Shown: positions 45,199 to 52,819 of the stretch, in pieces
Layout: each line of letters starts with the position of its first letter
Numbering within the stretch: the stretch's first letter is position 1
Assembly: GCF_000020365.1 (NCBI RefSeq)
Contig: NC_012108.1
Span: forward strand, 2,728,001-2,792,000
From: Desulforapulum autotrophicum HRM2
GTDB taxonomy: Bacteria > Desulfobacterota > Desulfobacteria > Desulfobacterales > Desulfobacteraceae
Length of the DNA: 64,000 bases
Direction of reading: 5' to 3'
Translations under genes and position numbers: made by a program
The notes under the pieces: generated by a model
What the model saw: only the letters and a program-made list of their open reading frames with translations
Databases searched by the model: none
Told to the model about the DNA's origin: nothing

Positions 45199-46040
45199 GA
45201 TATCTTCAGCCTTTTTATTATCTGGGGTTCATAAAAGGCAATCCCCTGCAAAACACCGGCACAGTAATTACCACCTAAAGGAAAATCGTTCTCTTCAGCC
45301 ACATAAAGAGACCCTTTACTGCCATTTTTCTCAGCCAGTTCAAGGGATCGTTTTTTAATCACCCGGTCAGCATTGGCCACAAGAACCGAGCGTATCTGAC
45401 TTCCCAGCACAGGGAGATCATTACCGCTGTCACCGCAAAATATGGTTTCTTCCAGACCCAAATCAAGGTACTCCTGGAGAAATATGATGGCATGCAGTTT
45501 TGTTGCGTTTTTCGGGAGGACATCAAGTAACCCGACCTGCTCTGGTTCATCAATGCTCAGAATCAGACTGGCATTAACGCCCAGTTCTGCCAGAATCAGA
45601 CTCGCCTGGTGCTCAATTTTTCCATGGTCGGCACTCAGAGGCAGATAATAACTGAGCTTATAATCGTTCTGTTTGCTGTTTTCCTGGAGTTTCAGCTCGG
45701 GCAGTCTGCTGAGTGCCTGCTGCAGCTGGTAGTGAGTTTTTCCCTGCCAGTCTTTTGCGATCTGCTTCTGCCATTGTGATATGGAAATCCAGTTGTCACA
45801 GGTCTTTTGATATATTTTTGTGCCGACGTCGGTAATTATAAAATCGGGTTCAGGCAGGTTGTATTTCTTTATGGCCTCTTCCACGAGCTGAAGGTGACGC
45901 CCGGTAACATAGGCCAAAACAATTTCAGGTAAGTTGCATAGCCTGCGAAACTGTGCCCGGGCATCGGGGTGTTCTGGGTGAAGACCGTTGGGTATAACCG
46001 TCCGGTCCATATCTGTACAGAGCAGTAATTTATTGGACAT
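45195..46040 (-). CDS. Sucrose-phosphate phosphatase (HAD)
   Basis: A 281-residue HAD phosphatase that converts sucrose 6-phosphate to sucrose. Motif I is LLLCTDMDRTVIPNG with both aspartates and Thr. Motif II is AYVTGRHLQLVEEAIKKYNL. Late motifs are NATKLHAIIFLQEYL with a catalytic Lys and IFCGDSGNDLPVL. The start at 46040 is preferred: it begins SNKLLLCTDMD, just before motif I, and overlaps the sps stop by 11 bases. An upstream extension of 52 residues would lie inside sps and is unlikely. All HAD residues are intact, unlike the C-terminal domain of the sps product. Confidence 0.9.
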   Translation of the reverse strand: MSNKLLLCTDMDRTVIPNGLHPEHPDARAQFRRLCNLPEIVLAYVTGRHLQLVEEAIKKYNLPEPDFIITDVGTKIYQKTCDNWISISQWQKQIAKDWQGKTHYQLQQALSRLPELKLQENSKQNDYKLSYYLPLSADHGKIEHQASLILAELGVNASLILSIDEPEQVGLLDVLPKNATKLHAIIFLQEYLDLGLEETIFCGDSGNDLPVLGSQIRSVLVANADRVIKKRSLELAEKNGSKGSLYVAEENDFPLGGNYCAGVLQGIAFYEPQIIKRLKIS

Positions 46041-48201
46041 TGTCTTTTTTTGGGGTTTCCTGGGGGTCTTTACAGGTTGAAAAAAAATCGTAATATTCAA
46101 GGGCTTCAAGGATGCCTGCGGCATTTGGACGGCTTGAAAAATAGATTCGTTCAATATCATCCAACTGTGACAATTCCTCATGATGGCGATTTGCAACCAC
46201 TGCCGCCAGGGTATTTCCCCGCATCATGTCTTCATCGGCTCCGGATCCGCCGGCAACAAAAAACGACTCAAGGGGAAGGTCCAACTGCTCTGCCACGTAA
46301 CGCAGGGCCATACCTTTAGAGGCGCGTAAAGGTAGAATGTCAAGAAACTGACCAAAGGCCGTCTGGATAAAGAAGGATAATTCCTCCCTGTGCAGCGATT
46401 GTTTGATCTCCTCAACGTCAATTTCATTCGGGTCAATATAATAACTGATCTTAAACCGGCTCTGCTCACTGCCGGGTTGAATTTTCAATCCCGGCAGATC
46501 CATCAGAAGCGCCTTTATCTTTTTGGGTGACCATTGATAATCTATGTGTTTAGCCCAGGCAGTATCGGCTGCAAGGGTTGGTGCATGATAGATTTCGCTG
46601 CCGCTACTGGTAATGAGCACATCCGGCTCCGGTATCTTGTGCTTTTTCATCAGTTTAAGTGCGGAATCAAGGCGTCTTCCCGTTGCAATTATAAAGTGGC
46701 TGCTGGTGCGATTCTGCCTGAGGATTTCAGCAAGTTTTTGAAGCGACTGTGTCTTTCCTAACAGGTTCTGATCTAGGTCGCTCACAATCGCCCTGTCTCG
46801 ATAGAGGCCGGCACGCTGTTTGACCGGAACGCGCAATAACTGCTCTGAGCGTTCCGCAATCGGTTTTACAACAGCAAGGTATTGCTTTGCATGGGCATCC
46901 CATGAATAATTTTCTTTAACACCCTGCAAACCTTGACTGGAAAATTCCTGCCATAACTCTTGATCTTCAATGAGCCTTAATATTGCTTCAGCAATGGTTT
47001 CCGGTTCCAGGGGATCGACTAAAAATCCATTTTTGCAGTTAGCAATGATATCCTGTGGACCACCGTCCTCAGTGGCGACGATTGGTAGTCCACTGGCAGC
47101 GGCTTCAATCAGGGTCAACCCGAAAGGTTCTGTTAAAGCCGGATTGACAAAAACGCCACCCGTGGCAGCCGCAATCCGGTAAATCATCGGCACCTGATCA
47201 CGCTTGTGATGCTTTGGCAAGGTCACTTTTCCATAAAGATCGTAACGATCAATTGCTACCAATAATTCATGGAAAACCTCCTGGGCACCGTCTTCCAAAT
47301 CATCAATATCATCACGGTTCCCCGCTATTATTATAAGGTTTGCCAGTTCCTGTAACCGCGGGCATATTCCGAAAGCTTCGATCAAAGCGGTGATGTTCTT
47401 GCGCCTGTCTGGTCGGGAAAGGGCAAGGACGATCGGTTTTTCGGGTGCTTTCAAGTGCTGGGTCAGCTCATTGAAAAAGGGTGTCAACATCTCTTCACCA
47501 TTCCCGGGAGTGAACTGATTAAGATCCGTCCCCGGTGGAATAACCCGCATCTGATCCGGTTGATAGTGATCATACAGCTCATATTGCTCTACAATTTCCT
47601 GACGAGTACTTGTTATTACCCTTTCCGCAGAGGCCAGAGCCAATTCTTCTGCCTCAATTCGCCGGCTCATATTAAAGCGAGCGTCAATTTCCTTTGCTTT
47701 TAAACCGCTTGCCAGGAGCCGACTTCGTTTTACGCGGCCAAGGGAGTGACCCGTGTGAACTTGCGGTATTCCAAGAAGGCTGGCAAGGTGGGAACCAACG
47801 TACCCTGCGTCGGCATAGTGGCTATGAATAATATCAGGGAAACATTCGTGGCCATGGAAAAAATCCGCCAGATTGTCTGTGAAAAAATCGAGATGATCCC
47901 AAAGTTCTTCCTTGGCAAGGTAGGCCACAGGTCCGGCATCAATGCGAACGATTCGAAGTTTTTCTCCAAGTTTTTCTATTGGCTGGGCATAGTCACTGGA
48001 GACATTTTCATCCACAACGCGCTGGGTAATGAGGTCAACCTTTTTTATGCCGGGTTGTCTGGCAAGGGCCTGGGCGAGTTCAACGACATAAAGTGTTTGT
48101 CCGCCAGTGTCGGCATCGCGTCCCAGCTCAAGATTATGCCAACGGATCAATCCGTGTATGCTTAATAATGCCACGTAGAGACCGTCTTTTGATTTCGTCA
48201 T
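46030..48201 (-). CDS. Sucrose-phosphate synthase with degenerate C-terminal phosphatase-like domain
   Basis: A 723-residue GT4 enzyme making sucrose 6-phosphate from UDP-glucose and fructose 6-phosphate. The N-terminal glycosyltransferase part has SIHGLIRWHNLELGRDADTG, then GHSLGRVKRSRLLASG and the GT4 motif ALTEPFGLTLIEAAASGLPI. From about residue 495 a HAD domain follows, RAIVSDLDQNLLG and later FFVAGGSGADEDMM. Here Thr of DxDxT and the first Asp of GDSGND are lost, so it is probably not catalytic. The start at 48201 is chosen since plant and cyanobacterial homologues begin just before this block. First gene of the sucrose operon. Confidence 0.9.
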   Translation of the reverse strand: MTKSKDGLYVALLSIHGLIRWHNLELGRDADTGGQTLYVVELAQALARQPGIKKVDLITQRVVDENVSSDYAQPIEKLGEKLRIVRIDAGPVAYLAKEELWDHLDFFTDNLADFFHGHECFPDIIHSHYADAGYVGSHLASLLGIPQVHTGHSLGRVKRSRLLASGLKAKEIDARFNMSRRIEAEELALASAERVITSTRQEIVEQYELYDHYQPDQMRVIPPGTDLNQFTPGNGEEMLTPFFNELTQHLKAPEKPIVLALSRPDRRKNITALIEAFGICPRLQELANLIIIAGNRDDIDDLEDGAQEVFHELLVAIDRYDLYGKVTLPKHHKRDQVPMIYRIAAATGGVFVNPALTEPFGLTLIEAAASGLPIVATEDGGPQDIIANCKNGFLVDPLEPETIAEAILRLIEDQELWQEFSSQGLQGVKENYSWDAHAKQYLAVVKPIAERSEQLLRVPVKQRAGLYRDRAIVSDLDQNLLGKTQSLQKLAEILRQNRTSSHFIIATGRRLDSALKLMKKHKIPEPDVLITSSGSEIYHAPTLAADTAWAKHIDYQWSPKKIKALLMDLPGLKIQPGSEQSRFKISYYIDPNEIDVEEIKQSLHREELSFFIQTAFGQFLDILPLRASKGMALRYVAEQLDLPLESFFVAGGSGADEDMMRGNTLAAVVANRHHEELSQLDDIERIYFSSRPNAAGILEALEYYDFFSTCKDPQETPKKDNVQ

Positions 48202-48374
48202 AGGTAACTTTTCCCGTAAATTTTCGTTTTTCTGATGAAAACAGGATAGGACAGAAAGATGTTTTTTGTCAATAAACGCATTAAAAATTGTAGAAAACCT
48301 GAAATAAGACCCCAATCGGACACAGGCAGATCATGTTGTCTCTGTGCCCGGCTGGGGGATGCTCAATTGGGTGA
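48202..48374 (-). other. Promoter region of the sucrose operon
   Basis: An AT-rich leader upstream of sps, then a GC-richer stretch with an imperfect inverted repeat (GGACACAG near 48318 and CTGTGCCC near 48341). No gene is seen. The repeat island starts directly after. Confidence 0.4.
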
Positions 48375-48425
48375 GTGTTTCATATAACCCACATGTCCTG
48401 ACGGACACAACGAAGATAGAAACTC
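48375..48425. repeat. Palindromic repeat unit A
   Basis: Begins GTGTTTCATATAACCCACAT and ends AGAAACTC, with GTCCTGACGGACAC as inner hairpin. Same design as units B-D: GTGTTTCATATAA, GC-rich hairpin, ACAACGAA, then GAAAC. Confidence 0.75.
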
Positions 48426-48438
48426 GACAGAATAGGCG

Positions 48439-48571
48439 GGCGGAAACGGGTGTTACCCTGAACGGGTTAAATGGCAACGGTGGGCATGGACGCCCAAGGA
48501 GTTGCCATTTTCCTCGGAGCAGCCCACGGACGGGCTGCGAGAATGAGAGAAGGGTAACACCCGTTTCCGCC
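48439..48571. repeat. Nested three-stem palindrome P1
   Basis: Two perfect 21-base arms, 48439-48459 and 48551-48571, read as exact reverse complements. Inside are two further perfect hairpins: AAATGGCAAC/GTTGCCATTT (48469-48478, 48501-48510, itself enclosing TGGGC/GCCCA) and GCAGCCC/GGGCTGC (48519-48538). The whole folds as a three-way junction in DNA or RNA on either strand. Confidence 0.8.
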
Positions 48572-48585
48572 TACCGGTTTGAAGT

Positions 48586-48650
48586 GTGTTTCATATAACC
48601 GGCACGGCCGGAACGAGGTATGGCTCCGGCCTCAACGAATTTTGAAACAC
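48586..48650. repeat. Palindromic repeat unit B
   Basis: Runs from GTGTTTC to GAAACAC with inner CCGGCACGGCCGG. It is nearly identical to the 19.1 kb copy and is followed after a 23-base spacer by unit C. Confidence 0.85.
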
Positions 48651-48673
48651 CTTCATTGACAATGCTTTGACGA

Positions 48674-48725
48674 GTGTTTCATATAAACCCACATGTCCTA
48701 GCGGCCACAACGAAATATGAAACAC
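48674..48725. repeat. Palindromic repeat unit C
   Basis: GTGTTTCATATAAACCCACA to GAAACAC with inner GTCCTAGCGGCCAC; short-type unit like A. Starts 88 bases after unit B. Confidence 0.8.
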
Positions 48726-48755
48726 GATGATACAGGGCAGGCGATAGTACCATTC

Positions 48756-48936
48756 CGCCCCCTTTGGTTACCCGGACCGGAACGGTAAACGTCGGGGGGA
48801 TTTCTGCCCTTCCAGACTAAAGCGCAGGAACTGCGGGCTAAAGTCCTCAAACAGCCTGCGCTTCTTAACGCCTGGAAGGGCAAAAATCCTATCCCCTTTG
48901 GTTTACAATGTTCCGATCAGGGAAACCAAAGAGGGC
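48756..48936. repeat. Structured palindrome P2
   Basis: Central stem GCCCTTCCAG (48806-48815) pairs with CTGGAAGGGC (48872-48881), enclosing AAGCGCAGG (48820-48828)/CCTGCGCTT (48855-48863). It is flanked by two hairpins that share CCCCTTTGGTT: one near 48758-48799 and one near 48893-48935 (CCCTTTGGTTT/AAACCAAAGAGGG). Confidence 0.75.
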
Positions 48937-48972
48937 TCGAAAGTCGAGACTTTCACAATGATGTTTCGACAT

Positions 48973-49039
48973 GCGTTTCTTATAAACCGGCATGGCCGGA
49001 GCGAGGTATCTTCACCGGCCACAACGAATGATGAAACGC
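48973..49039. repeat. Palindromic repeat unit D
   Basis: GCGTTTCTTATAAACCGGCA to GAAACGC, a long-type unit like B, with compensating changes in both arms (GCGTTTC/GAAACGC). It is followed by spacer and a partial unit starting GTGTTTCATATAA at 49063-49077. Confidence 0.8.
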
Positions 49040-49062
49040 CTCTGTTTACAATGCTTCGGTGA

Positions 49063-49077
49063 GTGTTTCATATAAAA
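49063..49077. repeat. Partial palindromic repeat unit E
   Basis: Only the left end GTGTTTCATATAAAA remains, 90 bases after the start of unit D, directly before the 3' end of the YeeE/YedE gene. Confidence 0.6.
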
Positions 49078-49095
49078 AAAACCTAAAAGTTGGAA

Positions 49096-49650
49096 TCAGA
49101 CCTTATCCGGTAGTTTCCATGCAATGAGCATGAAAACAACCCCGATGGAGACGGCCAGTAAAGTCCCCGGTATAAAGGGCAGCAGCGGCTGGAAGGTGTC
49201 CGAGCCTGTCGCCAGCATAACTTTACCACCAGCGATCTTGTCAAACAACCATGAATCCTTGATGATGTCGTAGGACAGGGTGTAAATCAAGGCACCTACA
49301 AGGCCGCCGCCTACAAAAAACAGGGCATCTTTCCGACCGTCTGCCAGGGCAACCAGACCTGTTCCTGGGCAGTATCCGGCCACTGCAAATCCAAGTCCCA
49401 GCAGCGCGCCGCCCACAATAACGCCGATGTAGCTGCTTTTGACAGACAGATGTCCGGCGTCGATAACACCAACACTCATCAATAAAAATAAAAGGGTGCT
49501 GCTGATACCAATGGCAAACAAGATGGCCTTCATAAGGTTCAGGTCCGTGAGGCGCAACATGTTAATGATGTTCTGGGGATTGGTGGCGCCGACCCGCTGC
49601 AGGGCAAACCCAAAGAAAATTCCGAGTATGATGGCAAGAAAAATCGTCAT
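49096..49650 (-). CDS. YeeE/YedE-type sulfur-compound transport protein (C-terminal type)
   Basis: A 184-residue membrane protein with about five helices. The conserved cysteine motif AVAGYCPGTGLVALADGRKD is in the middle, as in one half of the thiosulfate transporter TsuA/YeeE (DUF395). Together with the next gene it would make the full two-half transporter. It starts 10 bases after the stop of the upstream yeeE gene. Substrate (thiosulfate or a polysulfide species) is inferred from family work. Confidence 0.82.
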   Translation of the reverse strand: MTIFLAIILGIFFGFALQRVGATNPQNIINMLRLTDLNLMKAILFAIGISSTLLFLLMSVGVIDAGHLSVKSSYIGVIVGGALLGLGFAVAGYCPGTGLVALADGRKDALFFVGGGLVGALIYTLSYDIIKDSWLFDKIAGGKVMLATGSDTFQPLLPFIPGTLLAVSIGVVFMLIAWKLPDKV

Positions 49651-49660
49651 AAAGTACCTC

Positions 49661-50227
49661 CTAATTCCTTTTGTAAACCATTATGGCTACTGGGACGGCT
49701 GCGGCAAAGGCTCCCAGGGCAAACAGGTAACCACTCAGGGATGTCTGCATCATTCCGCTCATCATATGGCCGCTGGTGCATCCTCCGGCCAGACGAGCAC
49801 CAATGAGGACAACCACGCCTGCAAAAAAAACAGTCAGGTTGCGCAATGCAAAATTATTGCCGAAACGCTGGCGCCAGACTTCAGGGGCGCTTCGGTCGAG
49901 TGCTGTGGGCCTGGGGCCGCCCAGACGAGAGGATAAAAACGCCCCCGCGACCATGGCAATAACAAAAACAAAGCTGTAATTGAAAGGATTGGCCACGTTT
50001 TTAGCATAACTGCCGCCACTCTTGTTCAAATATGCGTTGGAGCTCGTGTAGCCCGATTTGATTGCAGCATCTTTTTGAACCACTGTGTCTGAGAACAGGT
50101 TCCACACAATACCGTCGGCAATGACAAACTGGGTGGACACCCCGATCGGTTTAACAAAAGCCACTGCAAGAAGGAATGAGGCTCCCAGCAGGAGCCCGCC
50201 TTTAAACCAGTTCAATTGTCCTTTCAT
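49661..50227 (-). CDS. YeeE/YedE-type sulfur-compound transport protein (N-terminal type)
   Basis: A 188-residue membrane protein. VVLIGARLAGGCTSGHMMSG is the hallmark cysteine motif of the YeeE/YedE family. Helices include LLLGASFLLAVAFVKPIGVS and YSFVFVIAMVAGAFLSSRLG. The start has GAGGAG, which lies in the end of the ArsR gene, so translation is coupled to the regulator. It forms an operon with the other half-transporter. Confidence 0.82.
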   Translation of the reverse strand: MKGQLNWFKGGLLLGASFLLAVAFVKPIGVSTQFVIADGIVWNLFSDTVVQKDAAIKSGYTSSNAYLNKSGGSYAKNVANPFNYSFVFVIAMVAGAFLSSRLGGPRPTALDRSAPEVWRQRFGNNFALRNLTVFFAGVVVLIGARLAGGCTSGHMMSGMMQTSLSGYLFALGAFAAAVPVAIMVYKRN

Positions 50228-50232
50228 AGGTA

Positions 50233-50550
50233 TTACTCCTCAACGTTGGGGTTACAATAAATACAGTAAAGTGCCTCAAGTATTCTGGATACAGCCTTGC
50301 TTTTGAGACGGTAGTATATAACCTGGCTTTCGCGTCGTGTCTCCACAAGGCCTGCCTGGCGCAATCCAGCCAGATGCTGGGACAGGGCAGACTGACTTAA
50401 GGGGATGGCCTGGTTCAGTACACTGACCGGGCACTCTCCTTTCATCAGATGACACAGCACCATCAGGCGGCTGGGATGGCCCATGCTCTTGAGCAGCCTT
50501 GAGGCCTTTTCCGCGTTTTCTTCGAGTTTTCTGGGATCCATCTGTTCCAT
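50233..50550 (-). CDS. ArsR-family regulator, BigR/SqrR-like (persulfide-sensing type)
   Basis: A 105-residue winged-helix repressor. The DNA-binding helix is LSQSALSQHLAGLRQAG, then the wing LVETRRESQVIYYRL. Cysteines lie at 33, 40, 96 and 99. Cys33 (VLCHL) and Cys99 (LYCIYC end) occupy the places of the paired cysteines that form a tetrasulfide bridge in BigR and SqrR. It is the first gene of the operon with two YeeE/YedE proteins, the same link as in BigR systems, so it probably senses sulfide-derived persulfides and represses its own operon. Confidence 0.85.
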   Translation of the reverse strand: MEQMDPRKLEENAEKASRLLKSMGHPSRLMVLCHLMKGECPVSVLNQAIPLSQSALSQHLAGLRQAGLVETRRESQVIYYRLKSKAVSRILEALYCIYCNPNVEE

Positions 50551-50566
50551 AATCTACGCCGATTAT

Positions 50567-50599
50567 TATTAGTATTTTCTAATTTAGAATAAACTAATA
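50567..50599. promoter_or_regulatory. Operator for the ArsR/BigR-like repressor
   Basis: Inverted arms TATTAGT (50567-50573) and ACTAATA (50593-50599) enclose a second palindrome TTCTAATTTAGAA (50577-50589). It lies 17 bases upstream of the regulator start, an AT-rich double dyad suited to an ArsR dimer and promoter control. Confidence 0.6.
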
Positions 50600-50858
50600 T
50601 ACTTCTTTGTCAAGGTAGAAGTTAAAAAATATTACCAGACGGGGTTACACCACCAGATCGCGGGTCTGCAATTTTGACAGGGACTTAAGTGTATAAGATC
50701 AGGCCTGCCAGGACAGCGAGAGATCAGAATATCAATGTGTCGTATGCCAGCTTTGTTCAACCGTTCCAGTTGCTCAGAGAAATCCTTCAGGCTAACCCTT
50801 TGTTCATATATTCAAGGGACTGATCTTGGCCTGTTTGCGTTCCTAACCACAGGTGGTT
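50600..50858 (-). other. Gap with unassigned coding-like remnant
   Basis: On the minus strand near 50715-50800 an open stretch reads RVSLKDFSEQLERLNKAGIR followed by HIDILI, which looks protein-like but matches nothing I can name. No start or ribosome site is seen. It may be decayed sequence linked to the SDR pseudogene that follows. Confidence 0.3.
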
Positions 50859-51411
50859 TTAAGTCTTATCACGCAAAGATCTGGCCAGATAGAAACTCCA
50901 CATGGTTAATGCCAGTTTGCTTTGGGCATAGGCATCACCCTCGGATAAATTTTCTTTTCCCGTTAGTGCTTCGTGGGACACCAGCGCCTGTGCTGCCGAA
51001 CTCAGATTGATAATACGGGCATCAGACGCTTTTTTCAATAGGGGCAGCAACCTGTCAGTCAGGACATAGGGCGCCAGATAGTTTACTGCAAATCGTATGT
51101 CCTGGCCGTCTTTATTGCGGGATTCAGCACTATTATAAATTCCGGCATTATTAATCAGAACATCAATTTCCGGCACCTCGTTCTTTAATCTGGTCGGCCA
51201 TCTGTCCCAGGGAATTTAAATCTGAAAAATCCGCTGTAAATCCACCGACGGTTTTGTTTTGTGTCTTTGATCTTATTTCTGAAATTGTTGCAGCAAGTTT
51301 ATCAGGATTTCGCCCATGCAGATAAATACCATGGCCCTGTTCGGCCAGTTTGATAGCGGCAAGTTTTCCAATACCGTCGGTACTTCCTGTTATTAAGATG
51401 GTCTTTTGCAT
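50859..51411 (-). pseudogene. Frameshifted short-chain dehydrogenase (SDR)
   Basis: The first frame, from ATG at 51411, reads QKTILITGSTDGIGKLAAIK (NAD(P) loop) to LGQMADQIKERG and stops. Removing one base near 51178-51184 joins it to NEVPEIDVLINNAGIYNSAE in the next frame, which runs on to INLSSAA and YAQSKLALTMW, giving the catalytic Ser and YxxxK. The C-terminus then ends early at SLRDKT, before the usual substrate-loop region. It is divergent from a truncated HxlR regulator, a common functional pair. Confidence 0.8.
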
Positions 51412-51642
51412 TTTTTATCTCCTTATTTTAACAGCACAACTTTCGGACTTCACTTTGATGATAGGGGGCAGGCTTGTGTTGTTAGGGGCTGAATCTTTTA
51501 TCAGGCTCCATGTTTTTGACAACATCTTATCCGCTTTCTAAGCCGAACAAAAGTGCAATAATGCAGGCCTGACCCCATGTAAACAGCCAATCTGAAAGTT
51601 GAGGTAGTAATAATTTGTTTTTTTGCTATACTTTTTATAGTT

Positions 51643-51873
51643 ACAAGAATAGTTAAGGTAGACGGAGAAAAACCCCCAGTGAAAGTAGAATATTCATTAA
51701 CTGATTTTGGAAGAACACTTGTTCCGTTGCTGTATTCAATTGCCCAGTGGGGTGATTATGTAGTTGAAAATCATTTAAAAAAGAACATTTCCAAAAAAAA
51801 TTGCAGGATATTGAAAAAAAGGGATGGTCATGGCCAAAAAAAAATTAATTGCCTGCCAGATTTTTGCCGATGA
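51643..51873 (+). pseudogene. HxlR-family regulator, C-terminal fragment
   Basis: The frame reads RIVKVDGEKPPVKVEYSLTD and FGRTLVPLLYSIAQWGDYVV, the conserved wing and last helix of HxlR regulators, but the N-terminal helix-turn-helix is absent (upstream codons are low-complexity). The frame ends inside the DUF1638 gene. It is the likely old partner of the SDR pseudogene. Confidence 0.7.
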
Positions 51874-52393
51874 ACTTTTGGCTGTTTTACCTGAAGTGTA
51901 TAAAGATATTGAAATTACCTGGCTTGATCCCGGACTGCACATGAATATGGAAAAACTCGAAACCACCATAGAACAGGCGTTAAAGAATGCCGTGGCAGAA
52001 GGGGCAGATGCAAGGGTCCTTTTCGGCAATGGCTGCAGTCCGGAAATGTGCAATATTATCAGCAGACATGGCGGGAAAATCCTTGGGGCCAAAAACTGTA
52101 TCGACGCATTCTGCCATGAACGTGTTGATGAGTTAGAGCAGAACCGAACTGTCATTATGACGCCCGGCTGGATCCGTTTTTTTTCCAACCTTATGGCGGA
52201 GGCAGGCTGGGATGAAGTGGATGTTCGCCAGAACTGGGGGCGTTATGATCGAATTTTACTGCTGGATACCGGCGTCAACCCGCTGTCAGATGAAGAACTT
52301 CTTGCATTTTATGACCTGATACAAGTGCCCATTGAGACACAGCCGACAGGCCTTGATTATTTCCGGGAAAAACTGATGGAAGTGCTTGGATAG
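51824..52393 (+). CDS. DUF1638 family protein
   Basis: A 189-residue protein of the DUF1638 family seen in anaerobes, often near corrinoid methyltransferase genes. The conserved part is ADARVLFGNGCSPEMCNIIS and GAKNCIDAFCHERVDELEQN, with Cys74, Cys79 and two further cysteines that could bind metal. TPGWIRFFSNLMAEAGWDEV and LLLDTGVNPLSDEELLAFYD follow. Function unknown. It may start at the second ATG (51830). It overlaps the flavoprotein remnant by eight bases at its end. No corrinoid gene is in the window. Confidence 0.75.
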   Translation: MVMAKKKLIACQIFADELLAVLPEVYKDIEITWLDPGLHMNMEKLETTIEQALKNAVAEGADARVLFGNGCSPEMCNIISRHGGKILGAKNCIDAFCHERVDELEQNRTVIMTPGWIRFFSNLMAEAGWDEVDVRQNWGRYDRILLLDTGVNPLSDEELLAFYDLIQVPIETQPTGLDYFREKLMEVLG

Positions 52394-52709
52394 ATTTAAA
52401 TTTAAAACGACAGAATCAACCGTTCAGGCGGTTAAAAAGGAGACTGAAAAGATTAAAGCAGCTAAAGCCCTGGTCATTGGTGGATATATCCCCTCTTCAC
52501 AAATAGACGGGTTCACAAAGGCCTTACTTGAAAGATTCTGGTCCTTCAGACACCAGAAGAATCTTTTAAAAGGCAAACTGGTTGCCACTGTCCTGACCGG
52601 ACTTGCGCCAGGAACCCTGAATGCTGTCAATCAGGCCCTGGCCGCAGAGTTCAAGGAATATGAAAACATGGATCTTATCGGGCAGGTAACCGTACAGGGA
52701 AATTGCTGA
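52386..52709 (+). pseudogene. Truncated iron-sulfur flavoprotein paralogue
   Basis: Residues AKALVIGGYIPSSQIDGFTK and ALLERFWSFRHQKNLLKGKL align with the protein at 21875-22528 (IVVGGYSPYGSVDGFTKAFL and ERLFSLRHQNGLNRGKL). The N-terminal FMN loop and the CxxCxxC cluster are missing, and the frame stops at GNC where the paralogue continues into its second cysteine group. Only the middle third remains. Confidence 0.7.
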
Positions 52710-52819
52710 CCGCTGCCATTTAACCCGCTTCGGGTAATACCTGTTCCCGTTCACCTTTGTTATCGGATTTTATTTTTTGTCGTACCAGCCGGAAAGCTAA
52801 CCGCACAGGTCGAAATCTT

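Noticed and set aside
48375-49077. CRISPR array
   Set aside because: Units vary in length and sequence, spacing is irregular (88, 211 and 299 bases between starts), the inter-unit spacer is itself repeated, and no cas genes are near.
52704-52709. Selenocysteine at the TGA after GNC in the flavoprotein remnant
   Set aside because: Sequence after the stop does not resemble the paralogue, so this is a normal end of a truncated gene.
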